NCBI GenBank assembly: GCA_902780385.1
Contig: CACZFF010000028.1
Location: 1-62,754, forward strand
Origin: an uncultured Lachnospiraceae bacterium
Lineage (GTDB): Bacteria > Bacillota > Clostridia > Lachnospirales > Lachnospiraceae
DNA: 62,754 bases
Reading direction: 5' to 3'
The translations under genes and the position numbers were made by a program. The notes under the pieces are model-generated. The model saw only the letters and a list, made by a program, of their open reading frames with translations, was not told where the DNA came from and did no database searches. Below are positions 17,903 to 27,800 of this stretch, piece by piece (positions within the stretch are counted from its first letter, which is position 1; each line of letters opens with the position of its first letter).

Positions 17903-20023
17903 ATGCAAAAAGTAAATGAAACTGACGCGCAGGATCCCTTTGCGCCTGATTCCAGGCCGGACAAGGGGACGGTGCAGACGGCGGGAAAAAGGAAGAACGG
18001 CCGTATTTCCGGATATTTCAGGATATCACTCATTCTGGGAGTAATTCTCTGGGTGACGGATTTTCTGATCTTCTTTCTTGACGCAAAGTCTTTTGCCGCA
18101 GCCTCGGCTGCCTGCCTGATCTATACCTGCGTGATGGCGGCTGCCTTTATCAACAGCCGGGCCATCTATATGAAAGAGATGTCGGCCTATGCAGAGGAGT
18201 TCCGCGGACTGGAGGACATGCTGCTGAGGGAGCTGGAAATGCCCTATGCTCTTCTGGATGAAGGAGGCCGCTTTATCTGGATGAATCCGGCTTTCGAAAA
18301 AGTAGTCCACAAGGACAAAACTTATCGCCGGCCCATTTCCACCCTGATCCCCGCCCTCACCCGGGATGTTTTTCCGATCGATGAAAAGCTGGTAAAGGTC
18401 CCCGTGGACCTGGTCGGGAACAGCTACAGTGCTCAGATGCACAGGGTGGCGGTCTCCCATATGATGATCGGATCCGAGATGTTCGGTTCCAGCATGGGCG
18501 ACAGTATTATAGCCCTGAACCTGGTTGACAACACAGCCATTCGGCTCGCGGTGCGGGAGGTGGACGACCAGAGTCTGGCGGTCGGACTGTTTTATATCGA
18601 CAACTATGATGAAGTCATTGACACTGTCGAAGAGGTGCGCAAGGTATTGCTGATCGCCCTGATCGACCGGAAGGTGAGCCAGTACATCAGCGCGATCGAT
18701 GGACTCTGCAGCAAAATAGAGAAGGACAAATATCTGGTCATCCTGCGCAAAAAGTCCCTGCAAAGTCTGCAGGAGGGACATTTTGATATACTGGAGGATG
18801 TCAAGAAGGTCAGCGTCGGCAATGAAATAGCTGTCACCCTCAGTCTGGGATTCGGTCTGGACGGCCTGGCCTACACCCAGAACTACGAGTTCGCCCGCAA
18901 TGCTGTGGATCTGGCTCTGGGAAGAGGCGGAGACCAGGCGATCATCAAATCTCCCGATAATGTTGTGTATTACGGAGGAAAGACCCGGCAGGTGGAAAAG
19001 AATACCCGCGTCAAGGCCCGTGTCAAGGCGCAGGCCCTCAAGGAGATCATCCGGGTGCGGGATGCGGTCTTCATCATGGGACACAAGCTGGGGGATCCAG
19101 ACAGCTTCGGAGCTGCTGTAGGTATCTACAGAATTGCAAAGACACTGGAAAAACAGGCCTATATTATTATCAATGAGCGCACGGTTTCCATAGAGCAGGT
19201 TCTTCGTCTGTTTGAACACAATCCGGAGTACGGCAATACTTTTATCATCAACAGCCAGCAGGCACTGGATATGGTCACAGACAACGCCTGTGTCGTAGTC
19301 GTCGACGTCAATACACCCGCCCGCACGGAGTGTCCGGATCTGCTGACCAGATGTAAATCGATCGTTGTCCTCGACCACCATAGGGCGGGCAAGGATGTGA
19401 TCGAGGGCGCGACCCTTTCCTATGTGGAGGGATATGCCTCCTCAGCCTGTGAAATGGTTGCGGAGATCGTCCAGTACACAGGTGAAAATATCCGCCTCCG
19501 TCCGGAAGAGGCAGATGCGATCTACGGCGGCATCGTTGTAGACACGGACGGTTTTGTCAACAAGGCAGGTGTGCGGACATTTGAGGCGGCCGCCTTCCTG
19601 CGCCGCAGCGGCGCGGATGTGGTGCGCGTGAGAAAGATGTTCCGCGAGGAAGCAGAAGAGTACAAGGCGAGAGCGGATGCGGTCTCTCAGGCGGAGATCT
19701 ACCGTGATGTCTTTGCCTTCACGACCTGTAACAGCGAGGGACTTCGCAGCCCGACCGTTGTCGGAGCCCAGGCGGCCAACGAGCTGCTCAATATCGACGG
19801 CGTCAAGGCAAGCTTTGTCATGACCCGCTATAATGGACAGATCTTTATCAGTGCCCGTTCCATAGACGAAGTCAATGTGCAGCTGATCATGGAGCGAATG
19901 GGAGGCGGCGGTCATATCAACATGGCGGGCAGCCAGATGGAAGGCACTGACTCCGGGGAAGCGATCCAGAAGGTCAAGAGAGTCATAGACCAGATGATAG
20001 AAGAGGGCGAAATCGACGCCTGA
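17903..20023 (+). CDS. gdpP: Cyclic-di-AMP phosphodiesterase GdpP
   Basis: A 706-residue membrane enzyme that hydrolyses c-di-AMP to pApA and so adjusts osmotic and wall homeostasis. Two N-terminal helices (about 35-90) anchor it. A PAS-like sensory segment (LLDEGGRFIWMNPAFEKV) and a degenerate GGDEF domain follow. The DHH phosphodiesterase domain shows the metal motifs GHKLGDPDS (near 392), VVVVDVN, LDHHRAG (near 489) and VVDTDGF. The C-terminal DHHA1 domain has GGGGHINMAG (near 667). Length and order match the family. The gdpP-rplI-dnaB order found here is conserved in Firmicutes. Confidence 0.95.
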   Translation: MQKVNETDAQDPFAPDSRPDKGTVQTAGKRKNGRISGYFRISLILGVILWVTDFLIFFLDAKSFAAASAACLIYTCVMAAAFINSRAIYMKEMSAYAEEFRGLEDMLLRELEMPYALLDEGGRFIWMNPAFEKVVHKDKTYRRPISTLIPALTRDVFPIDEKLVKVPVDLVGNSYSAQMHRVAVSHMMIGSEMFGSSMGDSIIALNLVDNTAIRLAVREVDDQSLAVGLFYIDNYDEVIDTVEEVRKVLLIALIDRKVSQYISAIDGLCSKIEKDKYLVILRKKSLQSLQEGHFDILEDVKKVSVGNEIAVTLSLGFGLDGLAYTQNYEFARNAVDLALGRGGDQAIIKSPDNVVYYGGKTRQVEKNTRVKARVKAQALKEIIRVRDAVFIMGHKLGDPDSFGAAVGIYRIAKTLEKQAYIIINERTVSIEQVLRLFEHNPEYGNTFIINSQQALDMVTDNACVVVVDVNTPARTECPDLLTRCKSIVVLDHHRAGKDVIEGATLSYVEGYASSACEMVAEIVQYTGENIRLRPEEADAIYGGIVVDTDGFVNKAGVRTFEAAAFLRRSGADVVRVRKMFREEAEEYKARADAVSQAEIYRDVFAFTTCNSEGLRSPTVVGAQAANELLNIDGVKASFVMTRYNGQIFISARSIDEVNVQLIMERMGGGGHINMAGSQMEGTDSGEAIQKVKRVIDQMIEEGEIDA

Positions 20024-20113
20024 AGAAACAACAGATACGTGTCATGAATGATACGCAGCGGCCGGTTTTCCGGCCCTATACAAGAGAATCTTGAAAAACA
20101 GGAGGAATATTAC

Positions 20114-20560
20114 ATGAAGGTCATTCTTTTACAGGATGTAAAATCTCTCGGCAAAGAGGGCGATGTTGTCAACGTCAGTGACGGATATGCAAGGAACTTT
20201 GTCATCCCCAAAAAGCTGGGTGTCGAAGCCAATGAGAAAAATAAAAACGATCTGAAGCTCAAGAAACAGCGTGAGGCGAAAGAGGCCGCTCAGCGCCTTG
20301 CAGATGCACAGAAGCTTGCGCAGGATCTGGAGAAGGTAACTGTCGTGGTCACAATGAAAGCCGGTGAAGGCGGCCGTGTCTTCGGCTCTGTCAGTGCAAA
20401 GGAAATCGCCCAGGAGGCAAAGAAGCAGCACAACCTCGACCTGGACAAAAAGAAGATCCAGCTCTCTGAGCCCATCAAATCCTTCGGAAGCTTTGAGATC
20501 CCGATCCGCCTGCATCCCCAGGTGACAGGCAAGTTCATGCTGAAGGTCACAGAGGCATAA
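20114..20560 (+). CDS. rplI: 50S ribosomal protein L9
   Basis: A 148-residue ribosomal protein. The start is at MKVILLQDVKSLGKEGDVV, preceded by GGAGGA; an in-frame upstream ATG lacks a ribosome site. The N-terminal globular domain with GYARNFVIPK (about 28-37) is the L9 signature, a long connecting helix rich in Lys/Glu/Ala follows, then the C-terminal domain (GRVFGSVSAKEIAQ). L9 lies at the base of the L1 stalk and helps keep the reading frame. A GGCCGG-TTTT-CCGGCC hairpin (20060-20075) stands just upstream and could affect translation. Confidence 0.97.
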   Translation: MKVILLQDVKSLGKEGDVVNVSDGYARNFVIPKKLGVEANEKNKNDLKLKKQREAKEAAQRLADAQKLAQDLEKVTVVVTMKAGEGGRVFGSVSAKEIAQEAKKQHNLDLDKKKIQLSEPIKSFGSFEIPIRLHPQVTGKFMLKVTEA

Positions 20561-20709
20561 AACCGGACCCCTGCTTCAATAAGCATGAGTATGATGTGAA
20601 CGTCTAAAGGTATCCAACAGCTTGACGAGACGGTATTCCCTTAACCACCTTTTGACCTCATCATCATGGGTATGGATATCCCGACTTATCTGTTTTACTG
20701 GAGAAAACA

Positions 20710-22044
20710 ATGGCACAGGATGATATAGTCAGCAGGGTCATGCCTCACAGTCTGGAGGCGGAGCGGTCTGTGCTCGGTTCCATGCTGATCGATCCGGAGG
20801 CAGTGGAGACCGCTTCCGAAATCATAAAAGAAGATGACTTCTATGCGCGGCAGAACGGGATCCTGTATCAGACCATGCTGGAAATGCATAGTAAAGGTAC
20901 AGCGATCGATCCAGTGACGCTGCAGACCAGGCTCCGGGAGAAGAATCTCCCCCCGGAGCTTTATTCTGATGAGCAGATCAGTGAACTGATCACCACTGTT
21001 CCTACATCGGCCAATATCAAATCCTACGCGAACATTGTTGCGGAAAAATCCCTGCTGCGGAAAATGATCCGCGCCAATGAAGAGATCGCCGGAAACTGCT
21101 ATGCAGAGAGTGAGGATATGGAATCGCTCCTCGACAAGGCTGAAAAGCGGATTTTTGAGATCTCGCAGAGACGGAACGCCAACAATTTCGTTCCGATCAG
21201 GGAGATCGTCCTCAACGCGATGGACAAAATTGAGCAGGCATCGCGGATCAAGGGCAATGTCACCGGCTTGTCAACAGGCTTTACGGATCTGGACAACCGG
21301 ACAGCCGGCCTGCAGCCCGCCGACTTTATTCTGATCGCGGCGCGTCCTTCCATGGGCAAGACCGCCCTGGTCCTCAACATTGCAGATTATCTGACCATGC
21401 GCGAAAACAGGTGTGTGGGTATTTTTTCATTGGAAATGTCCAAGGAACAGCTGGTTAACCGCCTTCTTGCCATGCAGTCCCATGTCGAAGCCCAGAAGAT
21501 CCGTACCGGAGATATGACGGAGAGCGAGTGGGCAGAAGTGGTCGAGAGCGCCGGCAATATCGGCGAGAGCCGGCTGATCATCGATGACACGCCGGCGATC
21601 ACGGTGGCCGAACTCCGCTCCAAATGCCGCAAGTACAAGCTGGAATTCGGTCTGGAGATCATCATCATCGACTACCTGCAGCTCATGAGCGGCTCAGGAA
21701 GGAGCGGTGACTCGCGTCAGCAGGAAATATCGGATATCTCGCGCTCCCTCAAAGCGCTTGCCAGAGAACTGAATGTGCCTGTTGTAGCCCTTTCCCAGCT
21801 TTCCCGTGCTGTGGAATCCAGACCCAACCACAGGCCCATGCTGTCCGACCTGCGTGAGTCAGGCGCCATTGAGCAGGACGCGGATCTGGTCATGTTCATC
21901 TACCGCGACGATTACTACAACGAAGATTCCGAAAAAAAGGGAGTCGCTGAAATCATTATTGCCAAACAAAGGAACGGCCCCATCGGCACTGTTGAGCTCA
22001 GCTGGCAGCCTTCACTCACCAGGTTTGCCAATCTGGCCCGCTGA
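20710..22044 (+). CDS. dnaB: Replicative DNA helicase DnaB
   Basis: A 444-residue hexameric 5'-3' helicase of the replication fork (called DnaC in Bacillus subtilis). The N-terminal DnaB domain starts VMPHSLEAERSVLGSML. The RecA-type ATPase core has Walker A ARPSMGKTA (near 210), followed by GIFSLEMSKEQLVNRLL, Walker B IIIIDYLQLM and the DnaB-type SQLSRAVESR and SDLRESGAIEQDADL motifs. Length is typical. Its C-terminal end FANLAR and stop codon form the first unit of a 34-bp tandem repeat that runs on for about 116 bases past the stop. Confidence 0.97.
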   Translation: MAQDDIVSRVMPHSLEAERSVLGSMLIDPEAVETASEIIKEDDFYARQNGILYQTMLEMHSKGTAIDPVTLQTRLREKNLPPELYSDEQISELITTVPTSANIKSYANIVAEKSLLRKMIRANEEIAGNCYAESEDMESLLDKAEKRIFEISQRRNANNFVPIREIVLNAMDKIEQASRIKGNVTGLSTGFTDLDNRTAGLQPADFILIAARPSMGKTALVLNIADYLTMRENRCVGIFSLEMSKEQLVNRLLAMQSHVEAQKIRTGDMTESEWAEVVESAGNIGESRLIIDDTPAITVAELRSKCRKYKLEFGLEIIIIDYLQLMSGSGRSGDSRQQEISDISRSLKALARELNVPVVALSQLSRAVESRPNHRPMLSDLRESGAIEQDADLVMFIYRDDYYNEDSEKKGVAEIIIAKQRNGPIGTVELSWQPSLTRFANLAR

Positions 22045-22160
22045 TCGCGACGCCGTATTTGCCAATCTGGTCCGTTGATCACAACACTGTATTTGCCAAC
22101 CCGGCCCGCTGATTACGGCACTGTATTTTGCCAATCTGGCTCGTTGATCGCGACGCCGTA
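22024..22160 (+). repeat. 34-bp tandem repeat starting in the dnaB 3' end, four units
   Basis: Units at 22024-22057, 22058-22091, 22092-22125 and 22127-22160, all of the form TTTGCCAATCTGG..CG.TGAT...AC..GTA. Unit 1 is the end of dnaB including its TGA. Units diverge by several bases, mostly transitions. A remnant TTGGTTTTGCC follows. Confidence 0.95.
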
Positions 22161-22247
22161 TTGGTTTTGCCCGCATATGCTTGTGAGCGCCGGACTATAG
22201 GCCGCAGATAAAAATAAATGTTATAACAGCTTCAGGAGGTACACAGG

Positions 22248-23555
22248 ATGGAACACTATTTTGAACCGCAGATTGAGTGCGCTTCACGGGAACAGATCAC
22301 TGCCTGGCAGGATGAACGTCTGGTCAAGACCGTAAAGCGCGTGTACGAAGCGGTTCCTTACTATAGACAGAAGATGGATGAACACGGTGTGAAACCGGAG
22401 GATATTGAAGGCATTAAGGATCTCCATAAGCTGCCTTTTCTGAGCAAGGAAGATCTGCGCAAGCAATATCCATACGGACTGCTGGCAGTGCCGCTCTCGG
22501 ACTGTGTCCGCATTCATTCGACAAGCGGTACGACCGGCAGACGTGTCGTCGCATGCTATACTCAGAACGATGTTGATATGTGGGAGGGCTGTGTCGCAAG
22601 AGCACTCGCGGCAGCAGGTGCCACCAAAGATGATATTGTTCAGGTCTGCTATGGTTACGGTCTCTTTACCGGAGGAGCCGGTATCCACGGCGGCTCACAC
22701 AAACTGGGTTCCCTGACTCTTCCCATGTCTTCCGGCAACACAGACCGTCAGCTCCAGTTCATGACTGATCTTGGTTCTACAATCCTGTGCTGTACTCCTT
22801 CTTATGCGGCCTATCTGGCGGAGACGATCACAGAGCGGGGTCTGCGCAATCAGATCAAGCTCAAGGCCGGCATTTTCGGAGCGGAAGCCTGGACAGAGGA
22901 AATGCGCCATGATATCGAAGACAAACTAGGGATCAAGGCCTATGATATCTACGGTCTGACGGAAATATCCGGACCCGGCGTCGCATACGAGTGTTCCTGT
23001 CAGAACGGTATGCACATCAACGAGGACAATTTCATCGCCGAGATCATCAATCCCCAGACCGGAGAGGTCCTTCCCTATGGTGAAAAGGGCGAGCTTGTGT
23101 TCACCAGTATCACCAAAGAAGCCTTCCCCCTCCTGCGTTATCGCACAAAGGATATTTGTGTCCTGAATCCCGAACCCTGTGCCTGCGGAAGGACTCACGT
23201 CCGCATGGCCAAGCCCATGGGCCGAAGCGACGATATGCTGATCGTCAAGGGCGTCAACGTATTCCCGAGCCAGATCGAAACGGTCCTGATGAACGACGGA
23301 TATCCGGCCAACTACCAGATCATCGTGACAAGAGAACACCACAGCGACCGCATCGAGGTCCAGGTCGAGATGACCCCCGAGATGTTCTCCGACTCCCTCA
23401 AGGACATCACAAAGAGGGAGAAGCAGCTTGTAAACGACCTCAAGGGTATGCTCGGTATCGCCTGTATCGTTAAGCTCGTCGCACCCAGGTCTATCCCCAG
23501 GAGCGAGGGCAAGGCAAAGCGTGTCATCGACAAGCGAAATCTTTATCAGGGATAA
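22248..23555 (+). CDS. paaK: Phenylacetate-CoA ligase family protein
   Basis: A 435-residue adenylate-forming ligase that joins an aryl acid to CoA with ATP. The start has an AGGAGG site. The AMP-binding loop HSTSGTTGRR (near 89-98) and the motif YDIYGLTEISGPGVAYEC match the PaaK family, as do RTKDICVL and GRSDDMLIVKGVNVFPSQIE in the C-terminal lid. In anaerobes such ligases often pair with ACT-domain proteins and 2-oxoacid:ferredoxin oxidoreductases, to handle aryl acids from aromatic amino acids. Here an ACT protein follows directly, and ferredoxin and a pyruvate-type oxidoreductase lie beyond it. The precise substrate is inferred. Confidence 0.9.
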   Translation: MEHYFEPQIECASREQITAWQDERLVKTVKRVYEAVPYYRQKMDEHGVKPEDIEGIKDLHKLPFLSKEDLRKQYPYGLLAVPLSDCVRIHSTSGTTGRRVVACYTQNDVDMWEGCVARALAAAGATKDDIVQVCYGYGLFTGGAGIHGGSHKLGSLTLPMSSGNTDRQLQFMTDLGSTILCCTPSYAAYLAETITERGLRNQIKLKAGIFGAEAWTEEMRHDIEDKLGIKAYDIYGLTEISGPGVAYECSCQNGMHINEDNFIAEIINPQTGEVLPYGEKGELVFTSITKEAFPLLRYRTKDICVLNPEPCACGRTHVRMAKPMGRSDDMLIVKGVNVFPSQIETVLMNDGYPANYQIIVTREHHSDRIEVQVEMTPEMFSDSLKDITKREKQLVNDLKGMLGIACIVKLVAPRSIPRSEGKAKRVIDKRNLYQG

Positions 23556-23712
23556 TGGATAACAGGTTTTAATGAAAAAACGCACAAATTGCGCATAACA
23601 TGCAAAACGCGCAAGAATCGCAAAAAGCGCAAAGCGTCTCGAATTTTGAGGCAGACTGAACAGTAACAACAGCAACCACAAGATCACTTTAGTTTCAAAA
23701 GGGAGGTAGGAG

Positions 23713-24150
23713 ATGACAGTTAAACAGATTTCAGCTTTCCTGGAAAACAAGCCGGGCGCGCTTGCAGCATTTACGAAAATCCTGCAGGACAATGAGATCG
23801 ACCTTCGCGCCTTGTCTCTTGCAGAGACGGAGGATTTCGGCATTGTACGAGTGATTGTCGATGATCCCTTCAAGACCGTCCAGATCCTGAAGGATGAGGG
23901 TTATGTATGCTCCCTGACCAAGGTTCTGGCGATCGTCTTCGAAGACAAGCCGGGTGCCCTGGTAAACGTTCTGAACCTGCTTGGAGACAACGGGATCAAT
24001 CTGGAGTACTCCTATGCATTCCTGGCAAAAAAGGCCAACAGTGCATGCATGATCTTCCGTGTCGCCGACAACGAAGCTGCGATCAGGATCCTCACAGCCA
24101 ACGGCCTTCGTCCTCTGTGCCACGAAGATATGGAAGGCATGTTTAAATAA
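23713..24150 (+). CDS. Tandem ACT-domain protein
   Basis: A 145-residue protein made of two ACT domains (VKQISAFLENKPGALAAF at the start, and VLAIVFEDKPGALVNVLNLL near 75-94). ACT domains bind amino acids and act as allosteric sensors; this stand-alone type is routinely found beside phenylacetate-CoA ligases, as here, and probably responds to an aromatic amino acid. An AGGGAGG site supports the start. The 157-base gap from the ligase gene is a curious low-complexity tract of GCGCAA/AAACGC words. Confidence 0.9.
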   Translation: MTVKQISAFLENKPGALAAFTKILQDNEIDLRALSLAETEDFGIVRVIVDDPFKTVQILKDEGYVCSLTKVLAIVFEDKPGALVNVLNLLGDNGINLEYSYAFLAKKANSACMIFRVADNEAAIRILTANGLRPLCHEDMEGMFK

Positions 24151-24190
24151 AAAGCCGTGGAGCGCGGGACGGGCGGAGCAGAGCGCAGCT

Positions 24191-24246
24191 TTCATCATAC
24201 ATGTTTGCTGGCACCCGCCCTAGGCCGCATATATACAGGTTACACG
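24191..24246 (+). repeat. Dispersed intergenic element, copy C
   Basis: Begins about 40 bases after the ACT gene stop. Core ATCATACATGTTTGCTGG followed by CACCCGCCC and GGCCGCA; most diverged of the three copies (others at 15254 and 35084). Confidence 0.6.
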
Positions 24247-24275
24247 TCTTTTACAGCATTTCTGCAGCATAAAAA

Positions 24276-24316
24276 CAGCAGCCGGGAAATGAATTCCCGG
24301 CTGCTGCTTTTTCATC
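24276..24316. terminator. Bidirectional terminator between the ACT and ferredoxin genes
   Basis: Stem GCAGCCGGGAA / TTCCCGGCTGC with a short loop, flanked by a T run on the plus strand (TGCTTTTT) and, in reverse, GTTTTTATG. It serves both convergent transcripts. Confidence 0.9.
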
Positions 24317-24390
24317 TTTTTTGTCACCTCCGTTTTAAACCGCGCTCACGCGGGTAAAACAGAAGGTCATGACATGTCTGTCCCGATCAA

Positions 24391-24561
24391 TTAAGCCTCG
24401 CTGATAGCGCCGACAGGACATGTACCCTCGCAAGCACCGCAATCGATGCAAGCATCTGCGTCGATCTCGTACTGAGCGTCGCCCTGAGAGATAGCTTCGA
24501 CGGGGCAGGAAGCAGCGCAAGTGCCGCAGCTGATGCAGGTATCATTAATAACACGTGCCAT
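24391..24561 (-). CDS. Small 2[4Fe-4S] ferredoxin
   Basis: A 56-residue clostridial-type ferredoxin. Two cluster-binding motifs, CISCGTCAASCPV and CIDCGACEGTCPV, are arranged in near two-fold symmetry, as in the classic eight-iron electron carriers. AAGGAGAT lies upstream of the ATG. It is the natural electron acceptor for the pyruvate:ferredoxin oxidoreductase encoded just upstream on the same strand, though it has its own good promoter. Confidence 0.95.
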   Translation of the reverse strand: MARVINDTCISCGTCAASCPVEAISQGDAQYEIDADACIDCGACEGTCPVGAISEA

Positions 24562-24643
24562 TTTGTAGATCTCCTTTCGAGTATAAAAGAAAATAATAAA
24601 GAATTTTAGGGGTTAGTACAAACTAAATATCCTAATCCTGACA

Positions 24644-24722
24644 CAAGCCACAGACCGCACCGAAATGCAGATCTGTGGCTTGCTATTGGTTATATGATAG
24701 CGGTTTTTTCAGAAGGCGTCAA
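24644..24722 (-). promoter_or_regulatory. Ferredoxin promoter and 5' leader hairpin
   Basis: Minus strand TTGACG (24717-24722), 17-base spacer, TATCAT (24694-24699). The predicted start is near 24687, immediately before an 11-bp stem CAAGCCACAGA / TCTGTGGCTTG (24644-24654, 24672-24682). The stem would form the very 5' end of the mRNA and probably protects it from decay. The remaining 24562-24889 gap shows nothing else clear. Confidence 0.75.
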
Positions 24723-24889
24723 GAGAATTTTCCTGTATCCGGGGAAATTAATTAAACGGGATTAACTCCTTTACGATAAAACGGAAATCTCTTTTTATAC
24801 GACGCATTCCTCCGATTCCGCGGCATTCAGCCGTGACGATAAACGGAATCGCCCTGGCCTTCTGCCATTTGATTTGTGTACAGTCCGAA

Positions 24890-27800
24890 TTATTCTTCGT
24901 TGTACAGTGCACCCAGTTTGCTCAGGTACTCGTAGTGAGCCTTCGCATTGGCTTCGTTCTCAGCATACATTCTCTCTGCGTTGGCCGGATTAGCCTTCTT
25001 CAGGGACATGTAACGAACTTCGCCGTTCAGGAATGCCTGGTAATCATCGGTAGCGGGCTTGCTGTCAAGGGAGAACTTCTTAGCGCCGCCGGCAGGGTTG
25101 AAGCGGAACAGGTTCCAGTAACCGGTTGTAACAGCCAGTTTCTCTTCATCCTGAACCTTAGCCATGCCCTTCTTGATACCATGGTTGATGCAAGGTGCGT
25201 ATGCGATGATGAGCGAAGGTCCGGGATATGCCTCAGCCTCAGCGATCGCCTTGATGCACTGATTTCTGTCAGCGCCCATGGAGATCTGTGCGACATATAC
25301 ATAGCCATAGCTCATTGCCATTGCAGCGAGGTCTTTCTGCTTGACTTCCTTACCGCCTGCAGCGAACTGTGCGACTGCGCCGATAGGAGTAGCCTTGGAG
25401 GACTGACCGCCTGTGTTGGAATAAACTTCAGTGTTGAAGCAGAATACGTTGATGTCCTTGCCGGAAGCGAGGATGTGGTCGACACCGCCGTAGCCGATAT
25501 CGAATGCCCAGCCGTCACCGCCGAAGACCCACTGGGACTTCTTGGCCAGGAACTGCTTCTGCTCAAGGATATCCTTGGCAGCGTCAGAGCCGTCTGCCTC
25601 GAGAGCAGCGACCAGAGCGTCTGTTGCAGCGCCGTTCTCAGCGCCGATAGCGAAGGTCTCGATCCACTTGTCAGCTGCAGCCTTGACAGCATCGCCCGCG
25701 GTCTCAGCAATTGCCTCAACCTTGGATTTCAGATTGTCGCGGAGAGCCTGGTTTGCAAGGAGCATACCATAACCGAACTCAGCGGCATCTTCGAACAGGG
25801 AGTTGGACCATGCAGGACCATTTCCGTTCTCGTCCACGGTGTAAGGAGTGGAAGGAGAGGAGTTGCCCCAGATGGAGGAGCAGCCTGTTGCGTTTGCGAT
25901 GTACATTCTGTCACCGAACAGCTGAGTGATGAGCTTAGCATAAGGAGTCTCACCGCAGCCTGCGCAAGCGCCGGAGAACTCAAGCAGGGGCTGCTTGAAC
26001 TGGGAGCCCTTGACAGTGGTCTCTTTGAACTTCGCAACGACGTCCTTCTTGATCGGGAACTTAACAGCAACGTTGAAAGCTTCCTGCTCGTTGGGCTGTG
26101 CCATGCCCTCTTCCAGACGGGTCATGTTCAAAGCCTTCTCGCCCTTCTTGCCAGGGCAGACATTTGCGCAGCTTCCGCAGCCTGTGCAGTCGAGAGAGGA
26201 AACAACGATCGCGAACTTGTAGCCGGGCATGCCCATCATATCCAGGCAGACTGTGCCGGCGGGAAGCTTGGCAGCCTCTTCCTCGGTCAGAGCCATAGGA
26301 CGGATTGCAGCGTGAGGGCATACATAGGAGCAGAACGTACACTGGATGCAGTTGTCTGCTGCCCATACGGGAACGTTGACAGCGATACCGCGCTTCTCAA
26401 ATGCAGCAGCGCCGGAAGGAGTGGAGCCTTCATAGTATGTGGAAACAACAGATACAGGAATCTTGTTGCCTTCCTGACCGTTGACCTTGGACTGGATGTT
26501 GTTGACGAAGTCAACGACGTCCTGACGATCGCCGGAAGCGACGGAGATATCATACTCTTCGCCTTCTGCCTGGCCCCAGCTGTCGGGAACATCTACCTTG
26601 ACGACGTTCTGAGCGCCGGCATCGATAGCCTTCCAGTTCTTCTCGACAACGTCCTGACCCTTGCGGCCGTAGGTCTTCTGAGCAGCAGCCTTCATGAACT
26701 TGATCGCCTCTTCCTCAGGGATGATGTTGGCGAGTTTGAAGAATGCGGACTGCAGGATGGTGTTGATCCTGGTCGGGCCCATGCCGGTCTCGATACCGAT
26801 CTTGACACCGTCGATGGTGTAGAACTGAATGTTGTGGTCGTGGATGAAGCGCTTGACCTGAGGAGGAAGGTGGGTCTCAAGGCCTTCCGGATCGCCCCAG
26901 CTGCAGTTCAGCAGGAAGGTGCCGCCATCGACCAGCTCCTGGGACATGTTGAACTTGCGGATGTATGCAGGGTTGTGGCATGCAACGAAGTTCGCCTGGC
27001 GTACCAGATAGGTGGACTTGATGGGCTTCTTACCGAAGCGGAGGTGAGACATTGTGACACCGCCGGACTTCTTGGAGTCATAATCAAAGTATGCCTGTGC
27101 ATACATATCGGTGTTGTCGCCGATGATCTTGATGGAGTTCTTGTTGGCACCGACAGTACCGTCTGCGCCCAGACCCCAGAACTTGCAGCAGATTGTGCCT
27201 TCGGGAGTGGACAGATTTGTGACATCGTCCGTGATACCGATGGTGAAGGTCTTCTTGGTATTGTTGTTGTAGACTGCGATGATCTGTGCAGGAGTGGTGT
27301 CCTTGGAACCAAGACCATAACGGCCGGAGAACACGGGAACATCCTTGAACTCTGTGCCTGCGATTGCTGCCTTGACATCCAGTGCCAGAGGCTCGCCGAT
27401 GGAGCCGGGCTCTTTGGTTCTGTCGAGGACGGAGATCTGCTTGACAGTCTTCGGAATAGCTGCCAGGAAAGCCTCGGTGCAGAAAGGTCTGTACAGACGG
27501 ACCTTGATCACGCCGACCTTCTCGCCCTTGGCTGCGAGGTAATCGATGGTCTCTTCAATGGTCTCGTTGACGGAACCCATTGCGATGATGATCTTCTCGG
27601 CATCGGGAGCGCCGTAGTAGTTGAACAGCTTGTAGTCTGTGCCGATCTTGGCATTGACTTTGTCCATGTACTCCTGGACGATCGCGGGCATTGCATCGTA
27701 GTAAGGATTGCAGGCCTCACGGGTCCGGGTCTGGAAGAAGATGTCAGGGTTCTGAGCGGAGCCCATCTGACGGGGATGTGTCGGGTTCAGGCAGTTGCGG

